The position numbers were made by a program, and so were the translations under genes. From Heminiphilus faecis (GTDB taxonomy: Bacteria > Bacteroidota > Bacteroidia > Bacteroidales > Muribaculaceae): a stretch of 48,809 bases of DNA. Positions 16,771 to 25,967 of the stretch are shown in pieces; the first letter of the stretch is position 1, and the number at the start of each line of letters is the position of its first letter. The notes under the pieces were generated by a model, which was not told the DNA's origin, ran no database searches, and worked only from the letters and a program-made list of their open reading frames with translations. The DNA lies in NCBI RefSeq assembly GCF_008728965.1, contig NZ_VSMC01000024.1, positions 1 through 48,809 on the forward strand, read 5' to 3'.

Positions 16771-18486
16771 TTATTTCTTTATTTCGTTATGTTTTATTAC
16801 GGCTTCGACTACACGGTGGCCTACGGTCTTCTTGTCAAGCGGATGTATGTCGTTCCACTCTCCGAGGTCACTGTTTGGCACAAGGTAGGCATTGTGGGTG
16901 GACTTGGCCGCTTCAGCCTGATTGCGGCGCATTTCAGCCCATGCCGCACGTCCGCCGCGGTCGTCTTTATGCAGGAAGTCGGCCAGCTCCACTATGTAGA
17001 ACGGCATGTCGCGGTCATTGAAATCGGCGCGCCACGAGTCCATCAAAGTCTTGAGCATGTATGTGTATGAATTGCGGGTGTCGACGTTGCTCTCTCCCTG
17101 ATACCATACCACTCCGTTTACCGGGTAGTTGATGATAGGATGTATCATGGCATTGTACAGTACTGCGGGTATATAGTTGAACGATACACCTCCCTGTACA
17201 GGGGGCACGACGGCACCGCGGTGATATTTCCATGCGCCTTCGAGATTTATCTCCTCGTCGCCGGCTATGAGCTTGTAGGGCTTTTCAGGCACGAAATTAG
17301 CTCTGCCTCCGTTGCTGAACAGGCGTATGGTTATCTGGTTGTCGCCCTCTTTAAGCAATCCTGCGGGTATGGGATATTTACGGGGCGGATACTGGTAGGA
17401 TACGGTTCCGACAAAAGTGCCGTTGACATATACCGAATCGGCGTCGACTATGCAGCCCAAGCGTAGCAGTCCCGGCTTGCCCGCCATCGAGGAGGGGAGC
17501 GATACGGTTTTGCGGAACCAGTGTGAGCCGTTGACCGGATTCAGGCCGTCGGTGGCCCATCCGTCGGCGGCTTTCCAGCCGCAATGTATGTCGTCGCCGG
17601 CTATAGTGCCGTCAGTGACAGAACCTGAGGGTATTTCAACCGTAGGCCAGTCGGAGTCATCAAAAGCGGGTTCATACCATTTTACCGCATCATGAAGGCC
17701 CGGGTCGGTGGCATATAGCAATGACTGACGGCGTGCCGAACTTTCGCCGGCGAGCTGGTTTATGCGGTTGCGGTAGGCGTCATCCTCATATATGCGTTTT
17801 TTATTTACAAGGCCGGGAAATTCGGCAAGACGCTCTTCCTTTATCCAAGATTCTATGGGGGTGCCTCCCCAGCTTGATCTGATTATGCCTACAGGTAGGC
17901 CTGTGCGTTCGTTAAGTTCTTTTGAGAAAAAGTAGGCAAGTGCTGAAAAAGCCATCAGTTGCTCATCGGTTGTAGGCTGCCATGTACAGTTTTTTACGTC
18001 ATCGAGCGGCTGGTGAAATTCGTATGCGTTGGGTACGTTGAAATGACGTATCTTGTCATTGCTGTATGAGGCTATCTCGTCGGCAAACATGTCAGTGACT
18101 CGTCCTACTGTCAGGTCTATGTTGGACTGACCGGAGAAGAGGTATACGTCGCCCGAGAGCACATTGTCGATAGTTATGTCATTGATTGTTATGGTGTAAG
18201 GCCCTCCGGCTTTTAGCTCGGAGTACTCGGCGCGCCATTGGCCGTCATCGCCGGCGGTGACCGATATGCCTTTGCGAGGTCCGACGGTTTTGTTGCGGCT
18301 GTCGGTGATTTTTACTGTCACAGTCTCTCCGGGGTCGGCTTTGCCCCACAGAACCACGGGATGTTCACGCTGCACCACCATGCCCGGCGACAGGATACGG
18401 GGCAAAGTCACTTTTGCGTCACATTCCATGGCTCCCATGTATAGCATGGCGAGGAGTGATGCGATATATTTTACACTATGTTTCAT
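16771..18486 (-). CDS. SGNH-family carbohydrate O-acetylesterase (sialate O-acetylesterase type)
   Basis: This 571-residue exported protein is annotated in many genomes as sialate O-acetylesterase. The nucleophile Ser121 lies in FSGQSNID, VWYQGESNVD is the oxyanion block, and Asp546-x-His548 lies in NDIHPLDK. A beta-sandwich jelly-roll of about 160 residues is inserted (about 270-420). The signal peptide precedes DAKVTLP. The xylan setting makes acetylxylan deacetylation the likely role; sialic acid is improbable. ATG at 18486 is chosen over an upstream extension. It is the first gene downstream of the internal promoter at 18531-18597. Confidence 0.87.
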   Translation of the reverse strand: MKHSVKYIASLLAMLYMGAMECDAKVTLPRILSPGMVVQREHPVVLWGKADPGETVTVKITDSRNKTVGPRKGISVTAGDDGQWRAEYSELKAGGPYTITINDITIDNVLSGDVYLFSGQSNIDLTVGRVTDMFADEIASYSNDKIRHFNVPNAYEFHQPLDDVKNCTWQPTTDEQLMAFSALAYFFSKELNERTGLPVGIIRSSWGGTPIESWIKEERLAEFPGLVNKKRIYEDDAYRNRINQLAGESSARRQSLLYATDPGLHDAVKWYEPAFDDSDWPTVEIPSGSVTDGTIAGDDIHCGWKAADGWATDGLNPVNGSHWFRKTVSLPSSMAGKPGLLRLGCIVDADSVYVNGTFVGTVSYQYPPRKYPIPAGLLKEGDNQITIRLFSNGGRANFVPEKPYKLIAGDEEINLEGAWKYHRGAVVPPVQGGVSFNYIPAVLYNAMIHPIINYPVNGVVWYQGESNVDTRNSYTYMLKTLMDSWRADFNDRDMPFYIVELADFLHKDDRGGRAAWAEMRRNQAEAAKSTHNAYLVPNSDLGEWNDIHPLDKKTVGHRVVEAVIKHNEIKK

Positions 18487-18530
18487 AATAGCGGTATTAT
18501 TAAGTCGGATTTCGGTTAAGTTGACATGAG

Positions 18531-18597
18531 CAAAATTACTCAATAGCCGAGGGCTGAAAGGTACAATTATGTATCACAAATCTACAACTGCGTAACA
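18531..18597 (-). promoter_or_regulatory. Internal PUL promoter with candidate operator
   Basis: On the minus strand a perfect -7 box TAATTTTG (18538-18531) has no recognisable -33 element. Upstream are TGTTAC (18597-18592) and TGATAC (18576-18571), a direct repeat with a 21-bp period. The proximal copy starts 38 bp before the -7 box, almost the same geometry as in the susC promoter. This suggests activator-dependent transcription of the esterase-symporter-GH10-GH43-GH67 segment by the locus regulator. Confidence 0.55.
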
Positions 18598-18603
18598 TCA
18601 TGC

Positions 18604-20298
18604 TTATTTGTAGTCATAAAGTGTCACATGAAGCACCTGAAAGTCATCGACGCCTATACGCACATGACGCCCCTGATGGGTTTCGTCGCCGCAATAGCGG
18701 CGCACGCGCGACAGAGTGCCGTCAGGGTTGACCGATACCTCGTCGACGGTGCCGAGACCTATTCGGGAGCTTCCGTTCCATCCGCTTGCGGCCTTGCGGT
18801 CGCTGCCGGTGTTGAGGAAGCCGTCTTCTCCGAGAGTCTGCGTTACCGTACTTTCGCCGGTGTTTTCAAACTTCAATACTATGCCGCTGCCGGCTACTAT
18901 GTACTCTCGTGGAGCGAGCCTTATGACTACTCCTCCGGTCGATGGCCAAGCGGAACCGTCGGTAGCCCTCGGGTCCCAAGGCAGAGTGAAGTAGTGGCTT
19001 GCGGTTATCTTTATATCGTCGCGTGCAATCACACGCTCGGTCGAGTCGTTGTCAAAATACAGGCCGTTCATGGAGCCTTGGCCCTGATGTCTCGCCAATA
19101 TGGGCATCAGTTCAAGCAGTTTGGCATAGCCCTTGACTGCAGGTGCATCGGGTGAGTCGCTGCCGTTCTCGATTGAGAACGGGCTGAAGCCTATGGCGTC
19201 ATGTTCGCCGATTACGTAAAACGCTTGGGCCGCGTTTCCGTCAAAACGGCGTATCTCCGGTATAAACAAAGGATTGTCGACGGTGTGGTATTGTGCTACC
19301 CAGTCGGTGAAACCCTTGTCGTAAAGGTCGGGCGAAAGCATGTCGACCGACGGAGCGGCGGCATGCCATATGTCTTTCAGATGGGCGAGAGGACCGGCCG
19401 AAGGATACTCGCCGGGTTTGCGCCCTCGGCTGTTCATGGCTGCATTGACATATAGAGGCCGGTCAATTACGGCACGCGCGCATTGAGCGAGCCGCTCCAC
19501 GTAAAGGGCATAGTTCCACGCCATGAAGTATTCGTCGCTGTATATGTCTTCGCCGAATACATCGTGCCAACTGCCCGAAGTCTTCATGCCGTTGTCGCGC
19601 CATCGCGCCGCCAACTGCGGATGAAGTGATGTCTTGTGTTTTTTGAGATGGTCGATAAGCGCCGTTGGAACACCCTTGTCATAAGCGGTCTGTGCCGCCG
19701 GAGAATAGTCTCTCGGGCTCTCGAGCATGCCTATTTCATTTTCTATCTGTATCATGAGCACTGTGCCGTCGGTGTCGCGGTTGGCTACATGCTTCAGCCA
19801 GCGTGTAAACGCGCGGCTGTCGGCTTTATACACATTCTCGGAAAATGCGCTCGCGATTTCAAGAGGTTTTCCTGCTGCGGTGCGGGCGCGGGGATATTTG
19901 CGGTAATCTTTCTTAAACCACTCCGGTGCATAGCAGCTCATGGAATTTTTCCATGCGCCGAACCAAAGAAATACTATTTTCAGATTATTTTTGCGCGCTT
20001 CATCAATCGCTGCGTCTACGAGTGAGAAGTCATATTGTAGCTCTGAGGGCTCTATCATGTCCCAATAAACCGGCACAAGCACCGTGTTGAGGTTCATGCG
20101 CTTCAGTTTGGGAAATATACGCTTTATATCGGCCTCCGATGAAGCCGAGCTATTGCCGAGTTCTCCTCCGATGATGATAAACGGTTTGCCGTCGACAGTG
20201 AGCTGAGTGGCAGCGCCATGTTTAACCAGCCGCACGTTGCCGGCATAAGCGGCAACTGAGAGACATAAGGCTATTGACATCAAAAATAATCTGTGCAT
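18604..20298 (-). CDS. GH35 family glycosidase with DUF5597 domain
   Basis: This 564-residue exported protein has a signal peptide ending near AYAG (residue 20). The TIM-barrel has the acid/base Glu188 in QIENEIG and the probable nucleophile Glu348 in FIPEIRR. The C-terminal part (about 390-564) matches the DUF5597 domain that accompanies this GH35 branch. GH35 enzymes are mostly beta-galactosidases; in a xylan locus it may remove galactose side groups or act on another exo-linkage. It lies just after a strong terminator and no consensus promoter is visible for it, so its expression may depend on read-through. Confidence 0.85.
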   Translation of the reverse strand: MHRLFLMSIALCLSVAAYAGNVRLVKHGAATQLTVDGKPFIIIGGELGNSSASSEADIKRIFPKLKRMNLNTVLVPVYWDMIEPSELQYDFSLVDAAIDEARKNNLKIVFLWFGAWKNSMSCYAPEWFKKDYRKYPRARTAAGKPLEIASAFSENVYKADSRAFTRWLKHVANRDTDGTVLMIQIENEIGMLESPRDYSPAAQTAYDKGVPTALIDHLKKHKTSLHPQLAARWRDNGMKTSGSWHDVFGEDIYSDEYFMAWNYALYVERLAQCARAVIDRPLYVNAAMNSRGRKPGEYPSAGPLAHLKDIWHAAAPSVDMLSPDLYDKGFTDWVAQYHTVDNPLFIPEIRRFDGNAAQAFYVIGEHDAIGFSPFSIENGSDSPDAPAVKGYAKLLELMPILARHQGQGSMNGLYFDNDSTERVIARDDIKITASHYFTLPWDPRATDGSAWPSTGGVVIRLAPREYIVAGSGIVLKFENTGESTVTQTLGEDGFLNTGSDRKAASGWNGSSRIGLGTVDEVSVNPDGTLSRVRRYCGDETHQGRHVRIGVDDFQVLHVTLYDYK

Positions 20299-20314
20299 AT
20301 GCGTGAGATTTTGT

Positions 20315-20354
20315 TAAAAAATACGAGGGGAGGGAAAATCGGTCCTCCCCTCGT
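20315..20354 (-). terminator. Intrinsic terminator inside the PUL, after the GH10-CBM gene
   Basis: On the minus strand an 11-bp GC-rich perfect stem (20354-20344 pairs with 20333-20323) with a 10-base loop is followed by ATTTTTT. It lies between the GH10-CBM stop (20382) and the GH35 start (20298). It should separate the susC-susD-SGBP-GH10 transcript from the downstream enzyme genes or reduce their level. Confidence 0.87.
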
Positions 20355-20381
20355 TATGTATGTAATGTAACGGGTTACGGT

Positions 20382-22757
20382 TTATTCGGCAGGTGTGCCT
20401 TCTTCACCTTCATGAAGGTCTTTCCACTCTTCACCTTTGAAGTCGGTCGATACATCGTATCCGGCTATCGCGTCGCATACGCCCTTATAGGCTATTTTGC
20501 GGTTGTAGTCGCCGTCAAACAGGTTGGGCGCGTCGCCGGGCAGCCAGTATTCGTGCTCTTTCTTGTTGTCCGAGAAGCCCCATATGGTTATGGACGACTG
20601 CTGGGCCTCGGGGATGTTCTCGAAGTAAGAGGTGAGAATCATCTGATATGTGGCGGCTTGTTCGCTTAGCTGAGCTTCCGAGGGGGTTATGGTCTTGCCC
20701 TCCTCCACGCCGAACGCCACGTCGAGCTCGGTGATGCGTATGAGCTTGCCGGTCTGGGCCAGTTTCTTGAACATGGCGTCAACCTGCTCTTTGCTGATTT
20801 TGTAGTTGACGTGCATCTGGGTGCCGATACCGTCGACTTGACCGCCGTTTTGGTCGATGTAGTTTACAAAGCCGATGAGAGCATCAAGTTTCGCCGGGCT
20901 TGTCTCGAGGTTGTATTCGTTGACAAACAGTTTGGCGTTGGGTGCATACTTGCGTGCGAATTCAAATGCCTTTACAGCGTAGTCCTTGCCGAGGTAGTAG
21001 CCCCAGTACCAGTGCTGGTTGCCTGCTTCTGAAGCCCAGTTGAGGGTGAGGCCGTCGGTCTCTGTCTCTACCGGCTCGGAGTCGGCCACGCCGTCATTGT
21101 TGTTGCTGCCGAACACGCCGTCGATACCGCGCCATCCGTTGCTGCCGTCGGCTATAGGCTCGTTGATTACATCCCATGCGTCAACACGGTCGCCTACATG
21201 CTCCATGATGGACTTGATCCACTGTTCCATAGCGTCGAGAAGTATGGTCTTCTTCTCTTCGGCGCTCTTCGGAATGTAGGTGATGCCGCCGGCGCGAGAT
21301 GCGTTCAGTATTGCAGGTGCGGGTTCGTCGGCAACTTCTGTTACAAGTACATTGTCGATATAGTAAGTGACTCCCGGCATATACCCGAAATCAAGATTGA
21401 ACTGCCACGTCGTAGTGCCTTCATTGAAGTCGCAACTGAACTTCTGCGGTATGACCTTTATGTAGGTCCACCCCGTCCCGGTCTCGAAGGCCTCGGTCCA
21501 GCCTGACTGATTTCCGGTCCAGTTCATCCACGGCCATTGGTTGGACATGTCGCCGGAGAATGAGAGACGGCCTTTTCCGGGAATATCGGATTTTACGTAG
21601 AACGAAATCTCCACATCGGCACCGGTCGTGTTGGGTATCTTCGGTGATATGACCTGAAGGTCCCATGCATTGCTGACAGCGTCGTTGGCAACCATTTTAA
21701 GCACGTTCTTGTTGCCTGAAGGAGCGTCGGCTAACTCTACGGTTTCTACACCACCGCTTGCATTGTTGATGGTCCAACCGGTTGTGCCATTGCTGAAATT
21801 ACCGTTTTCACATAGATTGGCGGGGCCTTCGTTTTTAATACCGAACTTGAAGTCATCGATATAGATATCAGCTTCCATTCCGCCGAATTGCAATCCTACA
21901 CGGGTCACGTCGGTCTTTTCATCTGACAAAATCACTTCGCCGGTAAACAATACCCAGTTTGAAGCAAGTTCACAGTTTGCGCCCCAGTCTTGGTTGCCGT
22001 TGGCTGTATTCTGATACATAAACTGTACTACCGCTCCGGGATTGTCTGTACGGGCCCAGAACTGGTAAGCGTATGTCTCGCCGGGTACGAGTGGGGTGTC
22101 AAGTGTCCAGAACAGTTGGTCATGCCAACTGTTTGTGCTAGTGTTGTCGACTGACAATTTAAGACATTGGTTGCTGTTGTAGCCGGGACTGACAAGACTC
22201 TTTGTATGGTGGCTCCAGCTGATCCATCCGTTCATGTTCTCCTCAAAGCCGGAGTTACCGATTACATTTACACATACATCATTTTGGTCAACAACTACCT
22301 TCATTTCGGGAGCGATGAGCGACTTGAGATAGGTCTGCGGCTGCTGGGTGTGCCAGAGCAGATTGTGGCCGTATAGCTTCATGCCGGCGGGCATTGCTGC
22401 CAGCACATTGTCTACTGTAGTGTAGTCGATGTTGCCGCTGGCGTTTACCATCACGCCCATCTTCATGGCGTTGCCGAGGGTGATGCCCGTGAAGTTGGCG
22501 TCGATCAGGGCTTTTGCGTCGGCATCGTCAAGATACATGTCGGCGCCTATACCGAGGGCAAGATTCAGATTTGGGTGATATTGGGCCACGTACTCCTTTA
22601 TAGGCTTGTAGAGTTTTAGTTTCTCGTTGTCGGTGAGGGGCAGCTCCGAGGCATCGACTGTGTTGTCTTTGTCCTGCCACTCCATTATCTGGTCATCGCA
22701 GCTTGCCATTATTGTGGCAAGCGCGATTGACGGAAGTATTATCTTGTTTAATTTCAT
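20382..22757 (-). CDS. Surface GH10 xylanase with tandem CBM4/22-type insertion
   Basis: This 791-residue lipoprotein (Cys20, followed by Asp-Asp, a surface-export-type signal) has a GH10 barrel interrupted by about 320 residues. The first part ends after GHNLLWHTQQP (about residue 137). Two carbohydrate-binding modules follow (about 160-315 and 320-480; each begins N-x-GFEE/NGNF and ends in a YIDDF/YIDNV strand). The barrel then resumes with acid/base Glu533 in DVINEPIA and nucleophile Glu677 in RITELDVAF. This architecture is known from Bacteroides/Prevotella xylan loci. It probably makes the first cuts in xylan at the cell surface. Confidence 0.94.
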   Translation of the reverse strand: MKLNKIILPSIALATIMASCDDQIMEWQDKDNTVDASELPLTDNEKLKLYKPIKEYVAQYHPNLNLALGIGADMYLDDADAKALIDANFTGITLGNAMKMGVMVNASGNIDYTTVDNVLAAMPAGMKLYGHNLLWHTQQPQTYLKSLIAPEMKVVVDQNDVCVNVIGNSGFEENMNGWISWSHHTKSLVSPGYNSNQCLKLSVDNTSTNSWHDQLFWTLDTPLVPGETYAYQFWARTDNPGAVVQFMYQNTANGNQDWGANCELASNWVLFTGEVILSDEKTDVTRVGLQFGGMEADIYIDDFKFGIKNEGPANLCENGNFSNGTTGWTINNASGGVETVELADAPSGNKNVLKMVANDAVSNAWDLQVISPKIPNTTGADVEISFYVKSDIPGKGRLSFSGDMSNQWPWMNWTGNQSGWTEAFETGTGWTYIKVIPQKFSCDFNEGTTTWQFNLDFGYMPGVTYYIDNVLVTEVADEPAPAILNASRAGGITYIPKSAEEKKTILLDAMEQWIKSIMEHVGDRVDAWDVINEPIADGSNGWRGIDGVFGSNNNDGVADSEPVETETDGLTLNWASEAGNQHWYWGYYLGKDYAVKAFEFARKYAPNAKLFVNEYNLETSPAKLDALIGFVNYIDQNGGQVDGIGTQMHVNYKISKEQVDAMFKKLAQTGKLIRITELDVAFGVEEGKTITPSEAQLSEQAATYQMILTSYFENIPEAQQSSITIWGFSDNKKEHEYWLPGDAPNLFDGDYNRKIAYKGVCDAIAGYDVSTDFKGEEWKDLHEGEEGTPAE

Positions 22758-22790
22758 AATTGTGTCGTTCTTGGGTTTTAACGGTTAATA

Positions 22791-24239
22791 TTATTCCTCC
22801 TCCTCATCTTCTGGATAGTCGGAAATAACGACGTTTTTGCAGGGTACTATACGCCAGTTGTCGACATAGATCTTGGTGTTGAACAAGTCTGACGGGAAGG
22901 CTACGTCGCCGAGCACGTAGTCGGTGTTGACGAAGCCCATGCCGAAGTTGGGGTAGGTTGCTGCAAGACGGTCGTCTATCACGGTCTGGAATGTTGGTGC
23001 CACGGCTTCTTTATCCTCAAGCAGGGCTTTGTATTTGCCGAACTCCGACAGGGGAATGGTGACTGTAGTCCAGCCTTCGGTAGTGAACGGCACGTTTTCG
23101 CCGTCTACTACCCATGGGGTAAAGAAAGCGGTCAGTTTGCCCGAACCGTATTCGTCGGAGTCGATGCCCTTGTACTGATAGTTGTTTACGAGGCATATCT
23201 GAATCTGGCCGGTGGAGCCCCACTTATTGGGTACGTAAATATCAAACTGGAATGCCACTTCGTCAAGCGGGGTATCGGCCGGAATGAGGGCGCTCATGCG
23301 TGCCCAGTTCTCGTATTCGAGATTGCCGTCGCCTACGGTCCAGCACTCTGTTACGCGGGGCTTGCCCGATACGATGCCGCCATCGGCGAGAAGACGGTCG
23401 GGTACTATCTGGCATACCTGTCCGTTGGTGCCGAGAGGATCTTGCACGAGATCGTTCTTCATGGTAGCGTTGCCGTCATCGTCGGTGCGGTCCTCGAAGC
23501 CTATCATTGAGCCGGCTTCTTTCCAACTCCAAGCGCCTTGCTGTCCTTCGGTGTCGAAGTCGAGGAGCATGCCGCGGCGCTCGTTGAAGTAGGCGGGTGT
23601 CTGCGATATGCCGTTGGCTCCTTCTGCGATGATGGCGCCTCCTGCAGTGAGTTCGGCGGGCATGGTGAAGGAGTACCATTCACCGTCCTCGTCAGAGTTG
23701 ATGCCTTCGGTGATCTCCACACCGCCGGGAAGGGTGATTCTGGTTATTTCCTGAAGGCCTGCGCCGAGTACCACGACCTGTTCGCCTGCCGCGGGGAGAG
23801 CATTCCGTATGCCCTTGATGCTGGGCGAGGCGGCGCGTATGGTGAAGTTGTGGACTGTCTCGGTGCCGTCCTTGACGAGACGAATGGTGTTGCGCACGTC
23901 ATCTTCGGCATCGGTGATGGGGGTCTTGCTGCTGAGTTGGATGAGCATGGAGTTGTCACTTACATAAGCGCGGTTGAAGTAGGTGTCGAAACCGTTGACA
24001 AACACTTTCTTCATGCCCATGAAACCGGAGCCCTCAAGACGTATGAGTTGTCCGAGGCGGGCAAACTCAACCTCTCGGTCGGGCACCGATGACTCGTAGT
24101 TTTCGAGATAGACCTTGTTAACCACGATAGGCTGGTCCTGATACTTTCCGTCGAAGTACTCGTCGTCATCGTTGCACGATACGAAGCCGGCCGACAGAAG
24201 CGCTACCACGGAGAGCCATATATATTTTAGATTTTTCAT
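22791..24239 (-). CDS. Surface glycan-binding protein (SGBP, IPT/TIG plus xylan-binding domain)
   Basis: This 482-residue lipoprotein has Cys22 followed by NDDDE, a typical surface-export signal of Bacteroidetes. Residues about 40-220 look like two IPT/TIG Ig-like domains (for example VNKVYLENYES and IKGIRNALPAAGEQVVVLGAGL). The C-terminal half (about 225-475) resembles the glycan-binding domain of SGBP-B proteins, with many aromatic residues. It should hold xylan at the surface next to SusD and the GH10 xylanase. The start at 24239 is chosen because it begins the signal peptide. It is 21 bases after susD. Confidence 0.87.
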   Translation of the reverse strand: MKNLKYIWLSVVALLSAGFVSCNDDDEYFDGKYQDQPIVVNKVYLENYESSVPDREVEFARLGQLIRLEGSGFMGMKKVFVNGFDTYFNRAYVSDNSMLIQLSSKTPITDAEDDVRNTIRLVKDGTETVHNFTIRAASPSIKGIRNALPAAGEQVVVLGAGLQEITRITLPGGVEITEGINSDEDGEWYSFTMPAELTAGGAIIAEGANGISQTPAYFNERRGMLLDFDTEGQQGAWSWKEAGSMIGFEDRTDDDGNATMKNDLVQDPLGTNGQVCQIVPDRLLADGGIVSGKPRVTECWTVGDGNLEYENWARMSALIPADTPLDEVAFQFDIYVPNKWGSTGQIQICLVNNYQYKGIDSDEYGSGKLTAFFTPWVVDGENVPFTTEGWTTVTIPLSEFGKYKALLEDKEAVAPTFQTVIDDRLAATYPNFGMGFVNTDYVLGDVAFPSDLFNTKIYVDNWRIVPCKNVVISDYPEDEEEE

Positions 24240-24260
24240 ATCTGTTGTCAATAAGTAAAA

Positions 24261-25949
24261 TTAGTTAAACAAATCGGCGGGGGTGACTTCGCGTTCGCCG
24301 AACTCGTAGGAGACAGGAGTCTCGCTCAGGCGCGGGTTACGGCCGAGGTCTACGTCGGAGAGCGGGAACTGAAGGCTTGCTATGGTAGCGGTGGACACGT
24401 CGGTGGCGTCGGAAGTCTTGGCGTATTTGCAGGGCTCGCTTTCGTCATATTCGTAGCCGGCGTGGCGGTCCTGATGGTTGAGGTAGTTGACCACTTCGGC
24501 CTGCTGATAGTAGGCGCGGCGGAGCAGGTCGTACCAGTATTGGCCTTCAAATGCGAGCTCTATACGGCGCTCGTAGTGGATGTCGTCGTAGTCGATCTTG
24601 TTTTTGGCAGGCATGCCGGCGCGGGTGCGTACTTGGTTGAAATACTCGAGGGCAACGGCGTCGGATGTCGATGCGGCGTTGCCGAGTATGGCTTCGGCAA
24701 GGTTTAGGTACACTTCCGCAAGGCGCATCATGTAGGTGTTGACGCCGCTGGACTGCTTGTAGCTCACGCCGTTGTCGTCAAATTTGCCGAGCACGTGCTT
24801 CTTCACATGGCAGCGTTTTTTGTAGGCATTGTCGTCCACTTCGGTCACTCCTACTGTGTAGCCGCCGTTTTTCTTGTTGAATTCGGGATAGAATTCGCCG
24901 TATGTGGTGACTGTGTAATGACGGCGGTCGGTTTCTGCCGGGTCGTAGGTGCGTATTATGTCATATGACGCATAGGTGGCGTTGCCCCATCCTGCGTCAT
25001 CGACCATCGATGACCAGCCGAAGAAAGCCGAAATAGGATTGTGGCATCCGTCGGCACCGCTTCCGTTAGGACCGGCTATCCATTGCAGCTGGAATACCGA
25101 CTCCCGATTGTTGTTCCATGTCTTTACATCAAACAGGTCACCGTAATTGTCCATAAGGCTGTAAGGCCCTTCCATACATTTGACGGCCGCTTTCTTGGCG
25201 AGGTCAAGGTAATATGTGTTGCGGGTTCCGCGGTTGAAGTCGGTGGCTATGTTGCTTCCGTCGTATGCGCCGTCGGTGGTAAGTCCGGCCATGGACAGGT
25301 AGATTCTCGACAGTAGGCCGTAAGCGCTGTAGCAGGTGACGCGTCCTTCATTGGCTTGCGACTTGGGCAGATTGGCGGCTGCATACTCAAGGTCGCGGAT
25401 GGCAAACTCTATGACGTCGGTTACGCGATGAGGAGGCACTACATAGTTGCCTACCATAGCCGAGGTGTTTTCGTAAAGTACGGCGCGGTTCCAGATGGAG
25501 CCGATGTACCAGTAGGCGATGCCGCGCATGAAGCGGGCTTCGGCTATGCCTTGCGACTTGGCGCCGGCGGTTACGGCCGGTCCGGAGAAGTCTTTTATGC
25601 GGTTTATGGTGTTGTTGGCCTGTGCTACTACGGAGTAGAACGACTTCCACGCGTCATGAAGACCGGGCGAACTTGCCTGTTCGGTAAGTTTGGTGTAAGG
25701 ATATATGTAGTCTGACCACGGTGCGTTGATGTTGTTGGAGCGGCCGTCGCCTACGGAGTAGTAGAACTTCTCGTTGAATCCCCACCATGCGTAGTTGTAG
25801 AGAGGATAGGTTGTGGCGCTTACCGCCTCGTCGCTGTCAAGGAATGTCTGGTCACTCGGTGACGATGTGCTCTGCGTGGTAAGGAAGTCATCGCATGAAG
25901 ACAAGGCGATACATCCGGCGGCCATTAATATTGCTATTTTTGTTTTCAT
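24261..25949 (-). CDS. susD: SusD/RagB family glycan-binding lipoprotein
   Basis: This 562-residue outer-membrane lipoprotein (Cys19, SSCDDFL) has the SusD fold: an N-terminal region beginning with STSSPSDQTFLDSDEAV, helical TPR-like repeats, and the conserved C-terminal RIELAFEGQYWYDLLRR and FPLSDVDLGRNPRL segments. It caps the SusC transporter and hands xylo-oligosaccharides to it. The gene is 18 bases after susC and is followed by the SGBP. The symbol is used in the sense of a homologue; the substrate is inferred from the neighbouring enzymes. Confidence 0.96.
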   Translation of the reverse strand: MKTKIAILMAAGCIALSSCDDFLTTQSTSSPSDQTFLDSDEAVSATTYPLYNYAWWGFNEKFYYSVGDGRSNNINAPWSDYIYPYTKLTEQASSPGLHDAWKSFYSVVAQANNTINRIKDFSGPAVTAGAKSQGIAEARFMRGIAYWYIGSIWNRAVLYENTSAMVGNYVVPPHRVTDVIEFAIRDLEYAAANLPKSQANEGRVTCYSAYGLLSRIYLSMAGLTTDGAYDGSNIATDFNRGTRNTYYLDLAKKAAVKCMEGPYSLMDNYGDLFDVKTWNNNRESVFQLQWIAGPNGSGADGCHNPISAFFGWSSMVDDAGWGNATYASYDIIRTYDPAETDRRHYTVTTYGEFYPEFNKKNGGYTVGVTEVDDNAYKKRCHVKKHVLGKFDDNGVSYKQSSGVNTYMMRLAEVYLNLAEAILGNAASTSDAVALEYFNQVRTRAGMPAKNKIDYDDIHYERRIELAFEGQYWYDLLRRAYYQQAEVVNYLNHQDRHAGYEYDESEPCKYAKTSDATDVSTATIASLQFPLSDVDLGRNPRLSETPVSYEFGEREVTPADLFN

Positions 25950-25967
25950 TAGTTTCGGATTTGGATA

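Noticed and set aside
16771-18486. Sialic acid metabolism
   Set aside because: The sialate O-acetylesterase label is a family name; there are no sialidase, lyase or kinase genes nearby and all neighbours act on xylan.
20316-20323. TATTTTTT as a -7 box for the GH35 gene
   Set aside because: It is the T-tract of the terminator, lacks the final G of the consensus and has no -33 element 19-21 bases upstream.
20367-20378. GTAACGGGTTAC inverted repeat near the GH10-CBM stop
   Set aside because: The half-sites are in the opposite order to those at the susC promoter, there is no 21-bp-spaced partner, and no -7 box lies at the right distance.
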